Below, in pieces: positions 29,925-38,880 of a stretch of 58,704 nt of DNA. This stretch comes from Bacillus timonensis. Its GTDB lineage: Bacteria > Bacillota > Bacilli > Bacillales > Bacillaceae_L. A program made the position numbers and the translations under genes. Under the pieces are notes generated by a model. It was not told where the DNA came from and searched no databases. It was given only the letters and a program-made list of their open reading frames with translations. The stretch's first letter is position 1; each line of letters opens with the position of its first letter. The stretch spans positions 232,152-290,855 of the forward strand of contig NZ_HE610987.1 in assembly GCF_000285535.1 (NCBI RefSeq), read 5' to 3'.

Positions 29925-30137
29925 TGTCTCCTACCCCTTATGCTAAGAATATGTTCATCATATCAAATCACGAATTAAAGGAACAACAAGCATACTTCGT
30001 AAGACACAAACTGTTCATACAATCTTAATTTTTCATTGTAAATACATGCATTTGAGAATTAGAGATATCGACCTAAGTTTCCGATTTATCGGTCCAAATT
30101 CAGATTATGTAGACCTGAACCCAAGCCATTTTAAAAG

Positions 30138-30165
30138 CCTTCCGGTTCATCCGGAAGGCCTGATT
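30138..30165 (-). terminator. Terminator of the M20 amidohydrolase gene
   Basis: GCCTTCCGG pairs with CCGGAAGGC, followed on the minus strand by TTTTAAAAT. Confidence 0.75.
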
Positions 30166-30194
30166 TTACTACCATTAGTAGAAGTCCTCATTTT

Positions 30195-31367
30195 CTACTT
30201 ATTTAAAAATGCCCACGCGTACTGGGCATACAATTCTGCTCCAGTAACCAATGCATCTTCATCGATATTGAATTTACCATGGTGGTGTGCCCACTGAGTA
30301 TCTTTCTCAGGATTTCCTGCTCCAACTAAAGCAAAACTGCCTGGTACTTCATCCAGGTAAAAGCTGAAATCCTCACCACCCATTGTTGGTTTTTCATGAT
30401 AAAGAATCTCTTCACCAAAAGCCTCTACTGCCACTTTTTGTACGAGCTTTGCACTTTCCTCACCATTTATAACCGCTTGTGTTCCACGGATATATTCTAC
30501 TTCAGCACTTGCTCCATAAGTAGCAGCAACTTGTTCCGCGTACACTTGAAGCTGTTTTTCAATATGATTACGTACTTCAGGATCAAAACAACGAACAGTT
30601 CCCTCAATTACCGCATTTTCAGCAATTACATTAAAACGAGTGCCCACTGTCATTTTTCCAACCGTTAACACTGCCGGTTTTTGCGGGTCAATCGTCCTTG
30701 AAACGACAGACTGAACATTCATTACAAAGGACGAGGCGACAATCGCTGCATCAATACAATCCTGTGGCATTGCCCCATGTCCCCCTCTTCCTTTGAACTT
30801 CACGTTGAAAATATCTGCAGATGCGAAGGAGGGGCCAGGGGTACAGGAAACTTTGTTTGTTGGCATTTGTGACCAAATATGCATTCCAAAAACATCATCA
30901 ACTCCATCAACCGCTCCTTGTTTTACCATTTCCTTTGCACCAGTTGCAACTTCTTCAGCCGGTTGGAAAATGAGTCGGACATTTCCAGATAATTCTTCAC
31001 TTATGTCGTTCAATGCTTTTGCTGCAATAAGGAGCATCGCTGTATGTGCATCGTGACCACATGCATGCATTTTCCCTATTGATTTAGAGGCATATGGTAG
31101 ATTTGTATTTAATTCCTCAACAGATAAGGCATCCATATCAGCCCTCAATGCTACAGTTTTTCCTGGCTTTGAGCCCTTTATTTCTCCAATCACGCCTGTT
31201 GGATTTGTTTTACGATTCTCAATTCCTAAATCATCAAGGTATTGTGATACAAACGCTGATGTATTGTACTCTTCCCATGATAATTCAGGTTCACTGTGCA
31301 ACTTTCTGCGGATGGCTGTTAACTCTTCACTATATTGCAAGATTGCTTGTTTTATTTTTTCATTCAT
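30195..31367 (-). CDS. M20-family metal-dependent amidohydrolase
   Basis: 390 residues, the usual size of N-acyl-amino-acid / hippurate-type amidohydrolases. Metal-site motifs are GHDAHTAML (about 103-111, with Cys-Gly-His before it) and GGEDFSFY near the C-terminus; the dimerisation lid lies about 185-295. It cleaves an acyl group from an amino-acid-like substrate in the cytosol. It follows the membrane transporter gene by about 40 bp. The pair could import and hydrolyse an N-acyl compound. Substrate not evident from sequence. Confidence 0.88.
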   Translation of the reverse strand: MNEKIKQAILQYSEELTAIRRKLHSEPELSWEEYNTSAFVSQYLDDLGIENRKTNPTGVIGEIKGSKPGKTVALRADMDALSVEELNTNLPYASKSIGKMHACGHDAHTAMLLIAAKALNDISEELSGNVRLIFQPAEEVATGAKEMVKQGAVDGVDDVFGMHIWSQMPTNKVSCTPGPSFASADIFNVKFKGRGGHGAMPQDCIDAAIVASSFVMNVQSVVSRTIDPQKPAVLTVGKMTVGTRFNVIAENAVIEGTVRCFDPEVRNHIEKQLQVYAEQVAATYGASAEVEYIRGTQAVINGEESAKLVQKVAVEAFGEEILYHEKPTMGGEDFSFYLDEVPGSFALVGAGNPEKDTQWAHHHGKFNIDEDALVTGAELYAQYAWAFLNK

Positions 31368-31406
31368 AATGCTTTACCTCCCATTATTCCTTCGTTTTAT
31401 TCATCC

Positions 31407-32603
31407 TTATAAGAACGATACGAAGGTTCCAGCTAAAATAACAGAAACAATTGTAACTGTGATAAACCCGCCCACCAGCATTGGTGGCAACATATGACTT
31501 GTTAATACTTCTCTTTCTTTTTCATCCTGTGTCATTGATTTAATAACTTCATTTGTAATAATATAGTCAGCTGGGAATCCATATAGAGCCGTTAACGATA
31601 CAGCAAAAGCCATGTGTTTGCTGACCTTGAGTAATTTTCCTACAATAAATGAAAAGATATACATACCGACTACACCTAATCCAATACAAACGACAAGTGG
31701 TGTTAAAATCTCGAGCATCATATTAGGAGTTGCATTTTTTAATCCATCAAAGACGAAAAGCATAAGCCCCATAATCGCTAGACCAAATCCATTTGCCTTT
31801 TGTAATGTATGGGTTTCAAGAAATCCAACACTCTTCCCAATAACTCCGAAAAGCAAGCATAGAACAAGTGCATTAATTTCCACGATTGGTGCTAATGAAG
31901 TTGAAACCAAATAAGCAAGAAAACCAACAATTGCTAATCTCAAAAATTTAAAATACTCAGTATTATATTTTTCTGGAATTTTATCCACCCATTTAACCTT
32001 TGGAGCAGATTCCACGGTTGCTGCAACTTCTGATTTTACATCTTCTTTATTTGAAATCTCGCCATTACGATATTGATTTAATAGTCTCTGCCCTTCTTTC
32101 TTTAACACGATTGATGTTAAAGGGTAACCCGCAAAGCCTTGCATTACATAGATAACAATTGCAAAAACGGATAAACTTGTAAGCCCAGCATTAGCAGCAC
32201 CCTCTGACATAATTAATGCCGAAACGAGACCTCCAACTAATGGTGGAATGGCTACAATTACTGTTTGTAAATCAAAAATAAGGCTGCCTATTCCAAAAAG
32301 AATTGCAATGATTCCTAGAATACCCGACAAAGCTATTAAAATCGTTTTCCACTGTGCCGCTAATTCTTTAAGTGATAATAATGTACCCATATTCACAATT
32401 AATAGATACATCAGCATCGTTGCTACAACGGACGGAATACCTGCTAAGGCAACAATGTCCTGTGGGAAAAAGGTCCAATACCCTATTAAAAAGAGAACCG
32501 CACAAACAAAAACGGATGGTACCCATGCTTTTGTTTTCACTGAAACAAAATCACCAATAAAAAGTATGAAAAGTAAAATTACGAAAGCTAGCATTTGTGA
32601 CAT
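31407..32603 (-). CDS. Multi-pass membrane transporter of uncertain family
   Basis: 398 residues with about ten to eleven hydrophobic helices, a charged cytoplasmic loop (about 170-215) and glycine/serine-rich re-entrant-like segments (PPLVGGLVSALIMSEGAANAG and LYGFPADYIITNEV). The two-half layout resembles secondary carriers such as the glutamate:sodium symporter group, but I do not recognise the family with certainty. It is first in a probable operon with the M20 amidohydrolase, so it likely imports that enzyme's substrate. AAGGAGATGG lies before the ATG. Confidence 0.6.
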   Translation of the reverse strand: MSQMLAFVILLFILFIGDFVSVKTKAWVPSVFVCAVLFLIGYWTFFPQDIVALAGIPSVVATMLMYLLIVNMGTLLSLKELAAQWKTILIALSGILGIIAILFGIGSLIFDLQTVIVAIPPLVGGLVSALIMSEGAANAGLTSLSVFAIVIYVMQGFAGYPLTSIVLKKEGQRLLNQYRNGEISNKEDVKSEVAATVESAPKVKWVDKIPEKYNTEYFKFLRLAIVGFLAYLVSTSLAPIVEINALVLCLLFGVIGKSVGFLETHTLQKANGFGLAIMGLMLFVFDGLKNATPNMMLEILTPLVVCIGLGVVGMYIFSFIVGKLLKVSKHMAFAVSLTALYGFPADYIITNEVIKSMTQDEKEREVLTSHMLPPMLVGGFITVTIVSVILAGTFVSFL

Positions 32604-32764
32604 GTAGGTTCCATCTCCTTCTTGTGTAAATTGTTAATATTTTTTAAATATAATAACACTTTGATAATTGAATTAAAAGATTTTTTTGAAAAAATCAATA
32701 AAAACAAAGGAAAAATGGAAATGTAAGTGTTTTATATAAGGTATTCATGTATTTTATTAGTATT

Positions 32765-32990
32765 TCAGTATAAATTTTGCATGAACAATGTTCTTCATGT
32801 TCAAAACATAATATTAGCTTCGGATTTGGTTCCTCACCAATGAATGCCGGCATTAAACTTTCCCCTTCCATTGGATGAACTTTATGACCATGGTATTTTC
32901 TAGGATAGCTGGCTTTAGAAATATCCCAATGGTTGCCATAAAGTCAATTAAGTGTCCAGGGCGGTCATCAACTTGCCCTTTTTCTAAGGG
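32765..32990 (-). pseudogene. Decayed arylsulfatase fragment
   Basis: Minus-strand translation gives pieces of a formylglycine-type sulfatase in the right order but in different frames. They are GQVDDRPGHLIDFMAT, then KASYPRKYHGHKVHP running into MEGESLMPAFIGEEPNP, then FEHEEH. These match the C-terminal third of arylsulfatases (PGHxIDxMxT, YPxTYxGH, PLEGxSLLP, FEHEGN). No start, no catalytic N-terminus and at least two frameshifts: a relic. Confidence 0.65.
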
Positions 32991-33109
32991 GCACGAACTC
33001 AACATTTTGTGGGAAGTCTGTTTCCCCGCAGGATAATTTCTAGAATTATTTCATATTAGTGTTCTATGTTGTACTCGCTTCTATGACTTGTCTACTCATA
33101 GCCTCCGCC

Positions 33110-33126
33110 ATACCTGTACGGGGTAT
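33110..33126. promoter_or_regulatory. CsoR-type operator in the copper-locus relic
   Basis: ATACCTGTACGGGGTAT, aligned with ATACCTCATAGGGGTAT at the intact copA promoter (46274-46290). It may still bind CsoR although no intact gene follows. Confidence 0.6.
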
Positions 33127-33165
33127 GTTTTTTATAAAAATAAGAGAGTGCTATAAAAGCACTCT

Positions 33166-33363
33166 CAGAGTGTAGACAAAGTCAGTGTTGACTTTGTCTA
33201 CACGAATTTTTAAGGATATCTAAATTTTAAATCAAGTCCCAGACTGTATTGAAAGTGCTTTTCAGACAAGGCGCGCAGCTGAGCGAAGACGCGAATAGAA
33301 GTTGCCTTCATGAGCGGACGAGCGAGGCAAGCAACGCAGTATGCTAGCGTTTGTCAACAGTCT
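33166..33363. mobile_element. MITE-like 198-bp insertion flanked by direct repeats
   Basis: Flanked by two identical 22-bp copies of the relic's terminator hairpin (33144-33165 and 33364-33385). It begins with a hairpin of 15-bp perfect arms GTGTAGACAAAGTCA / TGACTTTGTCTACAC (33170-33203). Inside are inverted ends CAGACTGT (33240-33247) and ACAGTCTG (33357-33364) around a GC-richer core. No coding capacity. The mechanism (transposition or duplication) cannot be decided here. Confidence 0.5.
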
Positions 33364-33490
33364 GAGAGTGCTATAAAAGCACTCTTATTCTACATCAAAT
33401 CATTGATTTTCTATCATCTATTTGGTTAACATCTTCTAACTTGCCAACTGCCCTCTATGGCCTCGCCGTACATCCTATTAAATGAATCAT

Positions 33491-35116
33491 CTATTTAGTA
33501 ATTAATTGCTTCGATTGGAATACAATGTCTCCATCAACCATGGTTAACTCAACCTTAATATCTTTTAATTTTTCGGATTCCGCATGTAAGATACTTGAAT
33601 CTAAAACAACAAGATCAGCTAGTTTGCCAACCTCAATGCTTCCTTTTTTAGCTTCCTCGAAACTGGCATAGGCGCCATTGTAAGTATATGCCCGGATTGC
33701 TTCGATAACATCAATACGCTGGTTTTCCCCAACCAATTGATCCTTCCAAGACTTTCTGTTTACTGCAGCGTGAATCCCAAGTAGAGGATTAACAAATGTT
33801 ACAGGTGCATCCGAACCGATTGCTGCAATGATTCCTTTGTCTATAAAATCACGAAGTGGATACATAACATTCACCCGGTCAGCATAGTATTCAAGATACT
33901 TATCCCCATTTACATACATAAAAACAGGATTAGGGATTGGGATTACACCCAATTTCTGCATCCTATTCTGCAAATCAGCGGATGAAATGCCAGCATGTTC
34001 GACCCGGTGACGGTGATCTATTCTCGGATGCTCCTCCAATGCTTTTTCAATACAATCCAGTACCATTTCAACAGCACGATCTCCCTGGGCATGTGCAGTG
34101 ATCTGAAAACCTTTTTTATGGGCTTCTCCTAAAATTCGGTTCAATTCATCTTGACTGTAATATGTAATACCATAATCATTTGAATTATGAGAGTATGGTT
34201 CACGCGTTGCAATTGTAGGGCCAACACTGCTTCCATCGGTAAACAGTTTAGCAGGACCAATCTTAAAATAATCATCGCCAAGTCCTGAGATTGGACCTGC
34301 TTTCACCACTCTCTCGACAAATTCATGAGAGTTCGTTAACGAACCAATAATTGCGTACACGCGCACTTGAATTTCCTTCTTCTTAATTGCCTGCTGCATA
34401 ATTCGGAGGGATTCTGCCCCATCCCCATATGCTCCGGCATCATGTATGCTTGTAACACCCGCTTGAATAAATTCATCCGATGCAAGCTTCATGCCTTTAC
34501 GTATTTCTTCATCCGTATAACTTGCGTATTCAAAAAGTTGCATATGTGCATTTTCAATTAATGCCCCTGTTAGAGCACCATTCTTATCGCGTCCAATAAT
34601 CCCACCATCAGGATTTACCGTGTCTTCTGTAATCCCCGCAATTTCTAGCGCTCTACTGTTTGCAATCGAAGTATGATTACATGTACGAATAATTACAATT
34701 GGGTGATCAGTAGAAACCTTATCTAATTCCTGCCTTGTTGGAAAACGATTTTCTTTTAATTTTGATTCATTAAATCCCCATGCCCGTACCCACTGACCCT
34801 TTGGTGTTTCTTCCGCTTTTTTTTGTAAATCGGTAAATAAATCTTCCAATGATTGAATATGAGGTTCTATGCAACTTACGCCTAATAGGTTCGTTCCATA
34901 AATCGTCAGATGTAGATGGGCATCAATAAAACCAGGCAGCACCGATTTCCCATGGAGATCAATCACATTTGTTTCATGAGAAATATATTCTTGAATCTCT
35001 TGATTTGAACCAACTGCTATTATATGATTCCCTTTCACAGCAACGCTTTCTACAACACTATTATCATCGTCAACCGTAACAACTTCACCGTTCATAAAAA
35101 CAATATCCGCCTTCAT
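33491..35116 (-). CDS. YtcJ-like metal-dependent amidohydrolase
   Basis: 541 residues of the amidohydrolase superfamily, YtcJ subgroup (amidohydrolase_3). Metal-binding motifs are DAHLH (about 65-69), TAHAQGDRAV, RHRVEHAG and GSDAPV. It probably hydrolyses an amide or cyclic amide in the cytosol; the subgroup's substrates are mostly unknown. It lies downstream of an SSF symporter gene (gap about 110 bp with a hairpin), so the pair may take up and process one nitrogenous compound. GAAAGGAAGG lies before the ATG. Confidence 0.85.
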   Translation of the reverse strand: MKADIVFMNGEVVTVDDDNSVVESVAVKGNHIIAVGSNQEIQEYISHETNVIDLHGKSVLPGFIDAHLHLTIYGTNLLGVSCIEPHIQSLEDLFTDLQKKAEETPKGQWVRAWGFNESKLKENRFPTRQELDKVSTDHPIVIIRTCNHTSIANSRALEIAGITEDTVNPDGGIIGRDKNGALTGALIENAHMQLFEYASYTDEEIRKGMKLASDEFIQAGVTSIHDAGAYGDGAESLRIMQQAIKKKEIQVRVYAIIGSLTNSHEFVERVVKAGPISGLGDDYFKIGPAKLFTDGSSVGPTIATREPYSHNSNDYGITYYSQDELNRILGEAHKKGFQITAHAQGDRAVEMVLDCIEKALEEHPRIDHRHRVEHAGISSADLQNRMQKLGVIPIPNPVFMYVNGDKYLEYYADRVNVMYPLRDFIDKGIIAAIGSDAPVTFVNPLLGIHAAVNRKSWKDQLVGENQRIDVIEAIRAYTYNGAYASFEEAKKGSIEVGKLADLVVLDSSILHAESEKLKDIKVELTMVDGDIVFQSKQLITK

Positions 35117-35179
35117 ACATAGCCCCTTCCTTTCATAATAGCTACCATATACTAGGAATTACTCTTCATTTTAAACAAA

Positions 35180-35222
35180 GAATCGTCGGTCTCATTGGTT
35201 TGAGAAACCGACGATATCATTT
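35180..35222 (-). terminator. Terminator of the SSF symporter gene
   Basis: ATCGTCGGTTTCTC pairs with GAGACCGACGAT around a short loop, followed by TTCTTTGTTT on the minus strand. Confidence 0.75.
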
Positions 35223-35224
35223 TT

Positions 35225-36691
35225 TTATGCAGCATCTACATATTTCTTAACATCTTCTTCGTCTTGTGGTTTTGTTAAGTAGCTGACAGTAACCATAACT
35301 ACGATATTTGCGATTAATCCTAAAATACCTGCGTGGATTTCAAATGGTGTCGAGGTGGCAACAAGCTGATAATAATAGTTTACTAATGTTCCAACGACAA
35401 GACCTGAAATGACTCCCTTTGCATTGGCGCGTCTCCAATATAATGCGCTATATACACCCGGTGCGAACTGGGCGATTGAACCATATGCACCGAGCAACAA
35501 GGCAATGAGTCCCTGACCTCCAAAAACAGTAATATAATATGCCAACGCACCAATTACAAAAACACCAATTCGCATGATTAACAATGTCTTTTTATCAGAT
35601 AGATTCTTCCAAATGTTTTTAATAATTCCGTCAGTAACTTCTAAAGATGCACTATGGGTAATTGCATCTGCTGTTGACATTGCTGCAGCAAGAGCTCCGG
35701 CACCAACCAGTCCATACAGCCAACCTGGTAAATTCATAACAACTGTAATTAAGTATGGTAAAATTTGATCGGAGTTTGCAAGTTCACTAGAATCTACAAC
35801 TCCTTTGGCTGCAAATCCCACCAATAAGAGCGGAACGAGGAAAAGAGCAAAAACTGGATAGGCTAGTACGGTCTTTTTAATTGTTCGTGAATTCGAAGCG
35901 TACGACTTGGAAAATAAATGTGGCCACATTAAAAATCCGATTACAGATATTAATATCGTGGTTGTATAAGCGATTGGGCCCATCGATGATCCTTCTTTAC
36001 CAATTTGCAAAAACTCAGGTGTTTCCGCCACCATTTTTGTAAACATATCTGCTGGACCGCCATGTAATTGATAGACAATCGTCATACCAACGACCCAGGA
36101 AACGATAATCATTAATAATCCCTGGAAAACATCGGACCAGGCTGCGGCACGCAATCCGCCTGTAGCCACATAAATAACCACAATTCCATAAGAAATTAGT
36201 GCACCTAACCAGATAGGAATTCGTCCTTCTGTCATGATATCAAAAATAATCGCCATACCTGACATTTGAGTCGCTAAATATTGAACAGAGGCAAATAATG
36301 CAATCAATCCTACAATAACGGCGATTGCAGGACTTTTAAATCTCCCTTTAAGAAATGCAGCAACCGTATAAAGATTATGTTTCCTCCCAATTTTCCCAAC
36401 CTTAGGACCAATAATATACCACGGTAAAATAGCGAATGCTGTATACGTAATAATGTATAAGGCAGGAGCACCTTTTGAATATGCCCATCCTGGGGCTCCT
36501 AAAAAGGAAAATGCACTAAAAACGGCACCACCCATAAGAAACCACATAACAAACAGACTTATTCCTCTGCCTGCTACCGCAAATTCATCAAGCGACCCGC
36601 TATCTCGCCCTCTTCCGGCCATTATTCCAACGATTAACGCAATAACTAAGTAACCAATCATCATTATTAGAGCCATTTGATAACCGGGCAT
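35225..36691 (-). CDS. Sodium:solute symporter (SSF family), YhjB-like
   Basis: About 488 residues with 13 predicted helices of the LeuT-type SSF fold. Signature regions are ATGGLRAAAWSDVFQGLLM and GAGALAAAMSTADAITHSAS (the sodium-site region). It resembles B. subtilis YhjB in length and in having a DUF3311 gene directly upstream, with which it overlaps as TGATG. I chose the ATG at 36691; a GTG one codon upstream is equally compatible with the GGAGG site. Substrate unknown, probably an organic acid or amino-acid-like compound. Confidence 0.87.
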   Translation of the reverse strand: MPGYQMALIMMIGYLVIALIVGIMAGRGRDSGSLDEFAVAGRGISLFVMWFLMGGAVFSAFSFLGAPGWAYSKGAPALYIITYTAFAILPWYIIGPKVGKIGRKHNLYTVAAFLKGRFKSPAIAVIVGLIALFASVQYLATQMSGMAIIFDIMTEGRIPIWLGALISYGIVVIYVATGGLRAAAWSDVFQGLLMIIVSWVVGMTIVYQLHGGPADMFTKMVAETPEFLQIGKEGSSMGPIAYTTTILISVIGFLMWPHLFSKSYASNSRTIKKTVLAYPVFALFLVPLLLVGFAAKGVVDSSELANSDQILPYLITVVMNLPGWLYGLVGAGALAAAMSTADAITHSASLEVTDGIIKNIWKNLSDKKTLLIMRIGVFVIGALAYYITVFGGQGLIALLLGAYGSIAQFAPGVYSALYWRRANAKGVISGLVVGTLVNYYYQLVATSTPFEIHAGILGLIANIVVMVTVSYLTKPQDEEDVKKYVDAA

Positions 36692-36905
36692 CACGCATCA
36701 TCCTCCTTATCAGGATCCATTCTGTATAAAACGATAAGTGCTACGAACGTAATAACAATCCACAGAATGACCCAAAAAAAGAAAATGGTAATCCCATTAT
36801 GATAGGTGTTGCCCGATTTCCAATTTCAAATAGAGGAAAGACTAACATCAAAAAAGGAACTATACTAAATATCACATAAAGTGTGGTAAATTTTTGTTTA
36901 CTCAT
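36691..36905 (-). pseudogene. DUF3311 small membrane protein (YhjC-like), frameshifted
   Basis: Minus-strand ATG at 36905 (before it GGGGATGAAGG) opens a frame MSKQKFTTLYVIFS... with two hydrophobic helices, the DUF3311 pattern that usually accompanies this kind of SSF symporter. A T7 run (complement of the A7 at 36774-36780) puts the frame out after PFSFF. With one more T it continues WVILWIVITFVALIVLYRMD and ends TGA overlapping the symporter start. So: an indel in a homopolymer, true or an assembly error. Confidence 0.75.
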
Positions 36906-37124
36906 CCTTCATCCCCTTTTCTCAAATATTAGTAAAGGTGCGTAGAAATGCATTTATAAAGAATAATTCCAATTGACAAACCCCTGTTACTCCCACCGAC
37001 TAGAATTTATTGATAGCGCTCGCAAATTTATTAAATCCCCTCCTATTTATTCGAATTTATGGAATCTTCCGTCTCTTAATTATATTAGGAAATCTATGAT
37101 TTATACATGTTACATAACGGAACG

Positions 37125-37168
37125 AAAAAGACTCGGCTATCGAAAAAGTTTTTTCCGACATCCGAGTC
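37125..37168 (-). terminator. Terminator of the MFS transporter gene
   Basis: AGACTCGG and CCGAGTCT arms around a 27-base loop that itself can pair (GGAAAAAACTTTTTC), followed by TTTTTCG. Confidence 0.75.
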
Positions 37169-37195
37169 TGAACTGAAAAAGATTATTTTATTAAG

Positions 37196-38686
37196 TTACT
37201 TCTGTTCATCTGAACTGTTTTCAATCCGCTCTTCAATTTCCTTCTTTTCTTCATGCCACCATAATGCTTCTTCTGGTTCTTCTAAAATTTCTTTTATCTC
37301 AGCTTTCTCTTCAACTGCTGGTGGTGAACCACGAAGCGCTTTTCCTGAAGGATCTTTTAGAAAGATGGTTACAACAATGATACCGACAATAGATGCAAAT
37401 ATGAGATAGTATGCAGGTACCATTTCATTCATCGTTTTGCTAATTAACCAAGATACAACTAAAGGTGTTGTACCACCGAACAAGGATGCAGAAATATTAA
37501 ATGTGATGGCTAATGCGCCATTCCGCACATTCGTAAAAAAGAGGGAAGGCAAAAGTGCTGGCATTGTTCCCTGAAAAGAAGAGGAAAATATAGCAAGAAT
37601 CATTAAACCTAAAAATACTAAAAGGGTGTTTCCGCTTCCAATCAGATGAAAAGAGGGTATACTTAAAAGGATCAACCCTATTAAACCGAATTGAATAATC
37701 TTTTTGGCCCCAATACGGTCACTTAAGTATCCCATTAATAGAACAATTGGAATCATAACAACCATTACAATCACAATTAATAATAGCCCTTCTGCTTCTC
37801 CATATCCAAGAACAGCGGTTAAATGAGACGGCATATAAGATAAAACAGCATAGTTTACAACAATATAAAAGAAGACCACAAACATCCCGATAAGGATGGC
37901 TCTCCAATGGTATTTTAGAATTTCCTTTACAGAATAATAATCATCATCGCCTGATTTGTTTTCCTCCATTGCCTCAAATGCTGGCGTTTCTTCTAAATTA
38001 TTTCGCAAATAAAAGCCAATTAAACCTATAGGGGCTGATACGAAAAAGGGAATACGCCAACCCCAATCTAACATTGTGTCCTCTCCTAAAATAAAGGTGA
38101 GCAACGTAACAAGACCTGCTCCAGCAATATAGCCAACTAAGGTTCCAACCTCTAGACCACTTGACATGAAACCTCTTTTTTTATCAGGTGTGGATTCAGC
38201 AATAAATGTCATAGCACCTGAATACTCTCCACCTGTTGAAAACCCTTGAACTAAACGAGCAACAAGTAAAAGCACCGTTGCAGTGGATCCAATAGATGCA
38301 TAGCCAGGGATTAAGCCAATACTTAACGTGGATAGAGCCATCATGATTAAGGTAATAGCTAAAACCTTTTTACGACCTAAACGGTCCCCGAGAGTCCCAA
38401 AGAAAATACCACCAACTGGTCGAGCAATGAAGGCTACTGCAAATGTGGCAAAAGCATATACTAGTTGCATCGGACCACTTACTTCAGGGAAAAATACTTG
38501 TCCAATTGTAGCAGCTAGATAAGAATAAATGCCAAAATCAAACCATTCCATTCCATTTCCGACTGCAGTTGCCACAACAGCTTTACGTGCGGAGTCTGTG
38601 TCAACAACAGTTATGTCATCTTTTTTCAACTTTGGCTTCGATTTTCTTTTAAATGCCTGGCTATTATTATTTTTGTCGGTAGCCAA
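37196..38686 (-). CDS. MFS transporter of the metabolite:proton symporter (MHS) family
   Basis: 496 residues with twelve helices. MHS/ProP-like features are GMEWFDFGIYSYLA in helix 1, the loop 2-3 motif GDRLGRKKVL, and RLVQGFSTGGEYSGAMTFIAE in helix 4. It ends in a highly charged cytoplasmic tail (about 455-496) rich in Glu/Lys, possibly coiled coil as in ProP. Likely imports an organic acid or osmolyte with protons. Own terminator. AAAGGAGG lies before the ATG. Confidence 0.88.
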   Translation of the reverse strand: MATDKNNNSQAFKRKSKPKLKKDDITVVDTDSARKAVVATAVGNGMEWFDFGIYSYLAATIGQVFFPEVSGPMQLVYAFATFAVAFIARPVGGIFFGTLGDRLGRKKVLAITLIMMALSTLSIGLIPGYASIGSTATVLLLVARLVQGFSTGGEYSGAMTFIAESTPDKKRGFMSSGLEVGTLVGYIAGAGLVTLLTFILGEDTMLDWGWRIPFFVSAPIGLIGFYLRNNLEETPAFEAMEENKSGDDDYYSVKEILKYHWRAILIGMFVVFFYIVVNYAVLSYMPSHLTAVLGYGEAEGLLLIVIVMVVMIPIVLLMGYLSDRIGAKKIIQFGLIGLILLSIPSFHLIGSGNTLLVFLGLMILAIFSSSFQGTMPALLPSLFFTNVRNGALAITFNISASLFGGTTPLVVSWLISKTMNEMVPAYYLIFASIVGIIVVTIFLKDPSGKALRGSPPAVEEKAEIKEILEEPEEALWWHEEKKEIEERIENSSDEQK

Positions 38687-38796
38687 TCGAAAATCCTCCT
38701 TTGTTGATTAATTGTAAGTAAGCTTAATCTGTCCAAAATGTTAATAATTTATCTAATTTCCATCGTAAGATTTCCCCTCAACTCTTTCGTATTATA

Positions 38797-38830
38797 AAAA
38801 AAGTGCCACTCAACTGAGTAGCACTTTTAT
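38797..38830 (-). terminator. Terminator of azoR
   Basis: AAAAGTGCTACTCA pairs with TGAGTGGCACTTTT and is followed by TTTATAAT on the minus strand. Confidence 0.8.
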
Positions 38831-38880
38831 CATTATAATATTTATCGTCTATAACGGCTAAATACTAGATTTAATTATAG

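Larger units (their letters stand above)
33064..33475 (-). pseudogene. Relic of a second copZ-copA locus
   Basis: Same order as the intact locus near 46 kb. A decayed copZ 3' end (about 33386-33475) retains EAIEG, GKLEDVNQ and IENQ-stop-FDVE-stop, compared with AVEGS, LEGVSQ and IEDQGYDVE. Next come the AGAGTGC/GCACTCT hairpin and a perfect CsoR-like box (33110-33126). Then comes a GGCGGAGG site and a copA start, MSRQVIEASTT-stop (33099-33064), compared with [12 protein letters not shown] 198-bp repeat element sits inside. Confidence 0.7.

Noticed and set aside
33166-33363. Insertion sequence
   Set aside because: Only 198 bp with no transposase reading frame; MITE-like at most.
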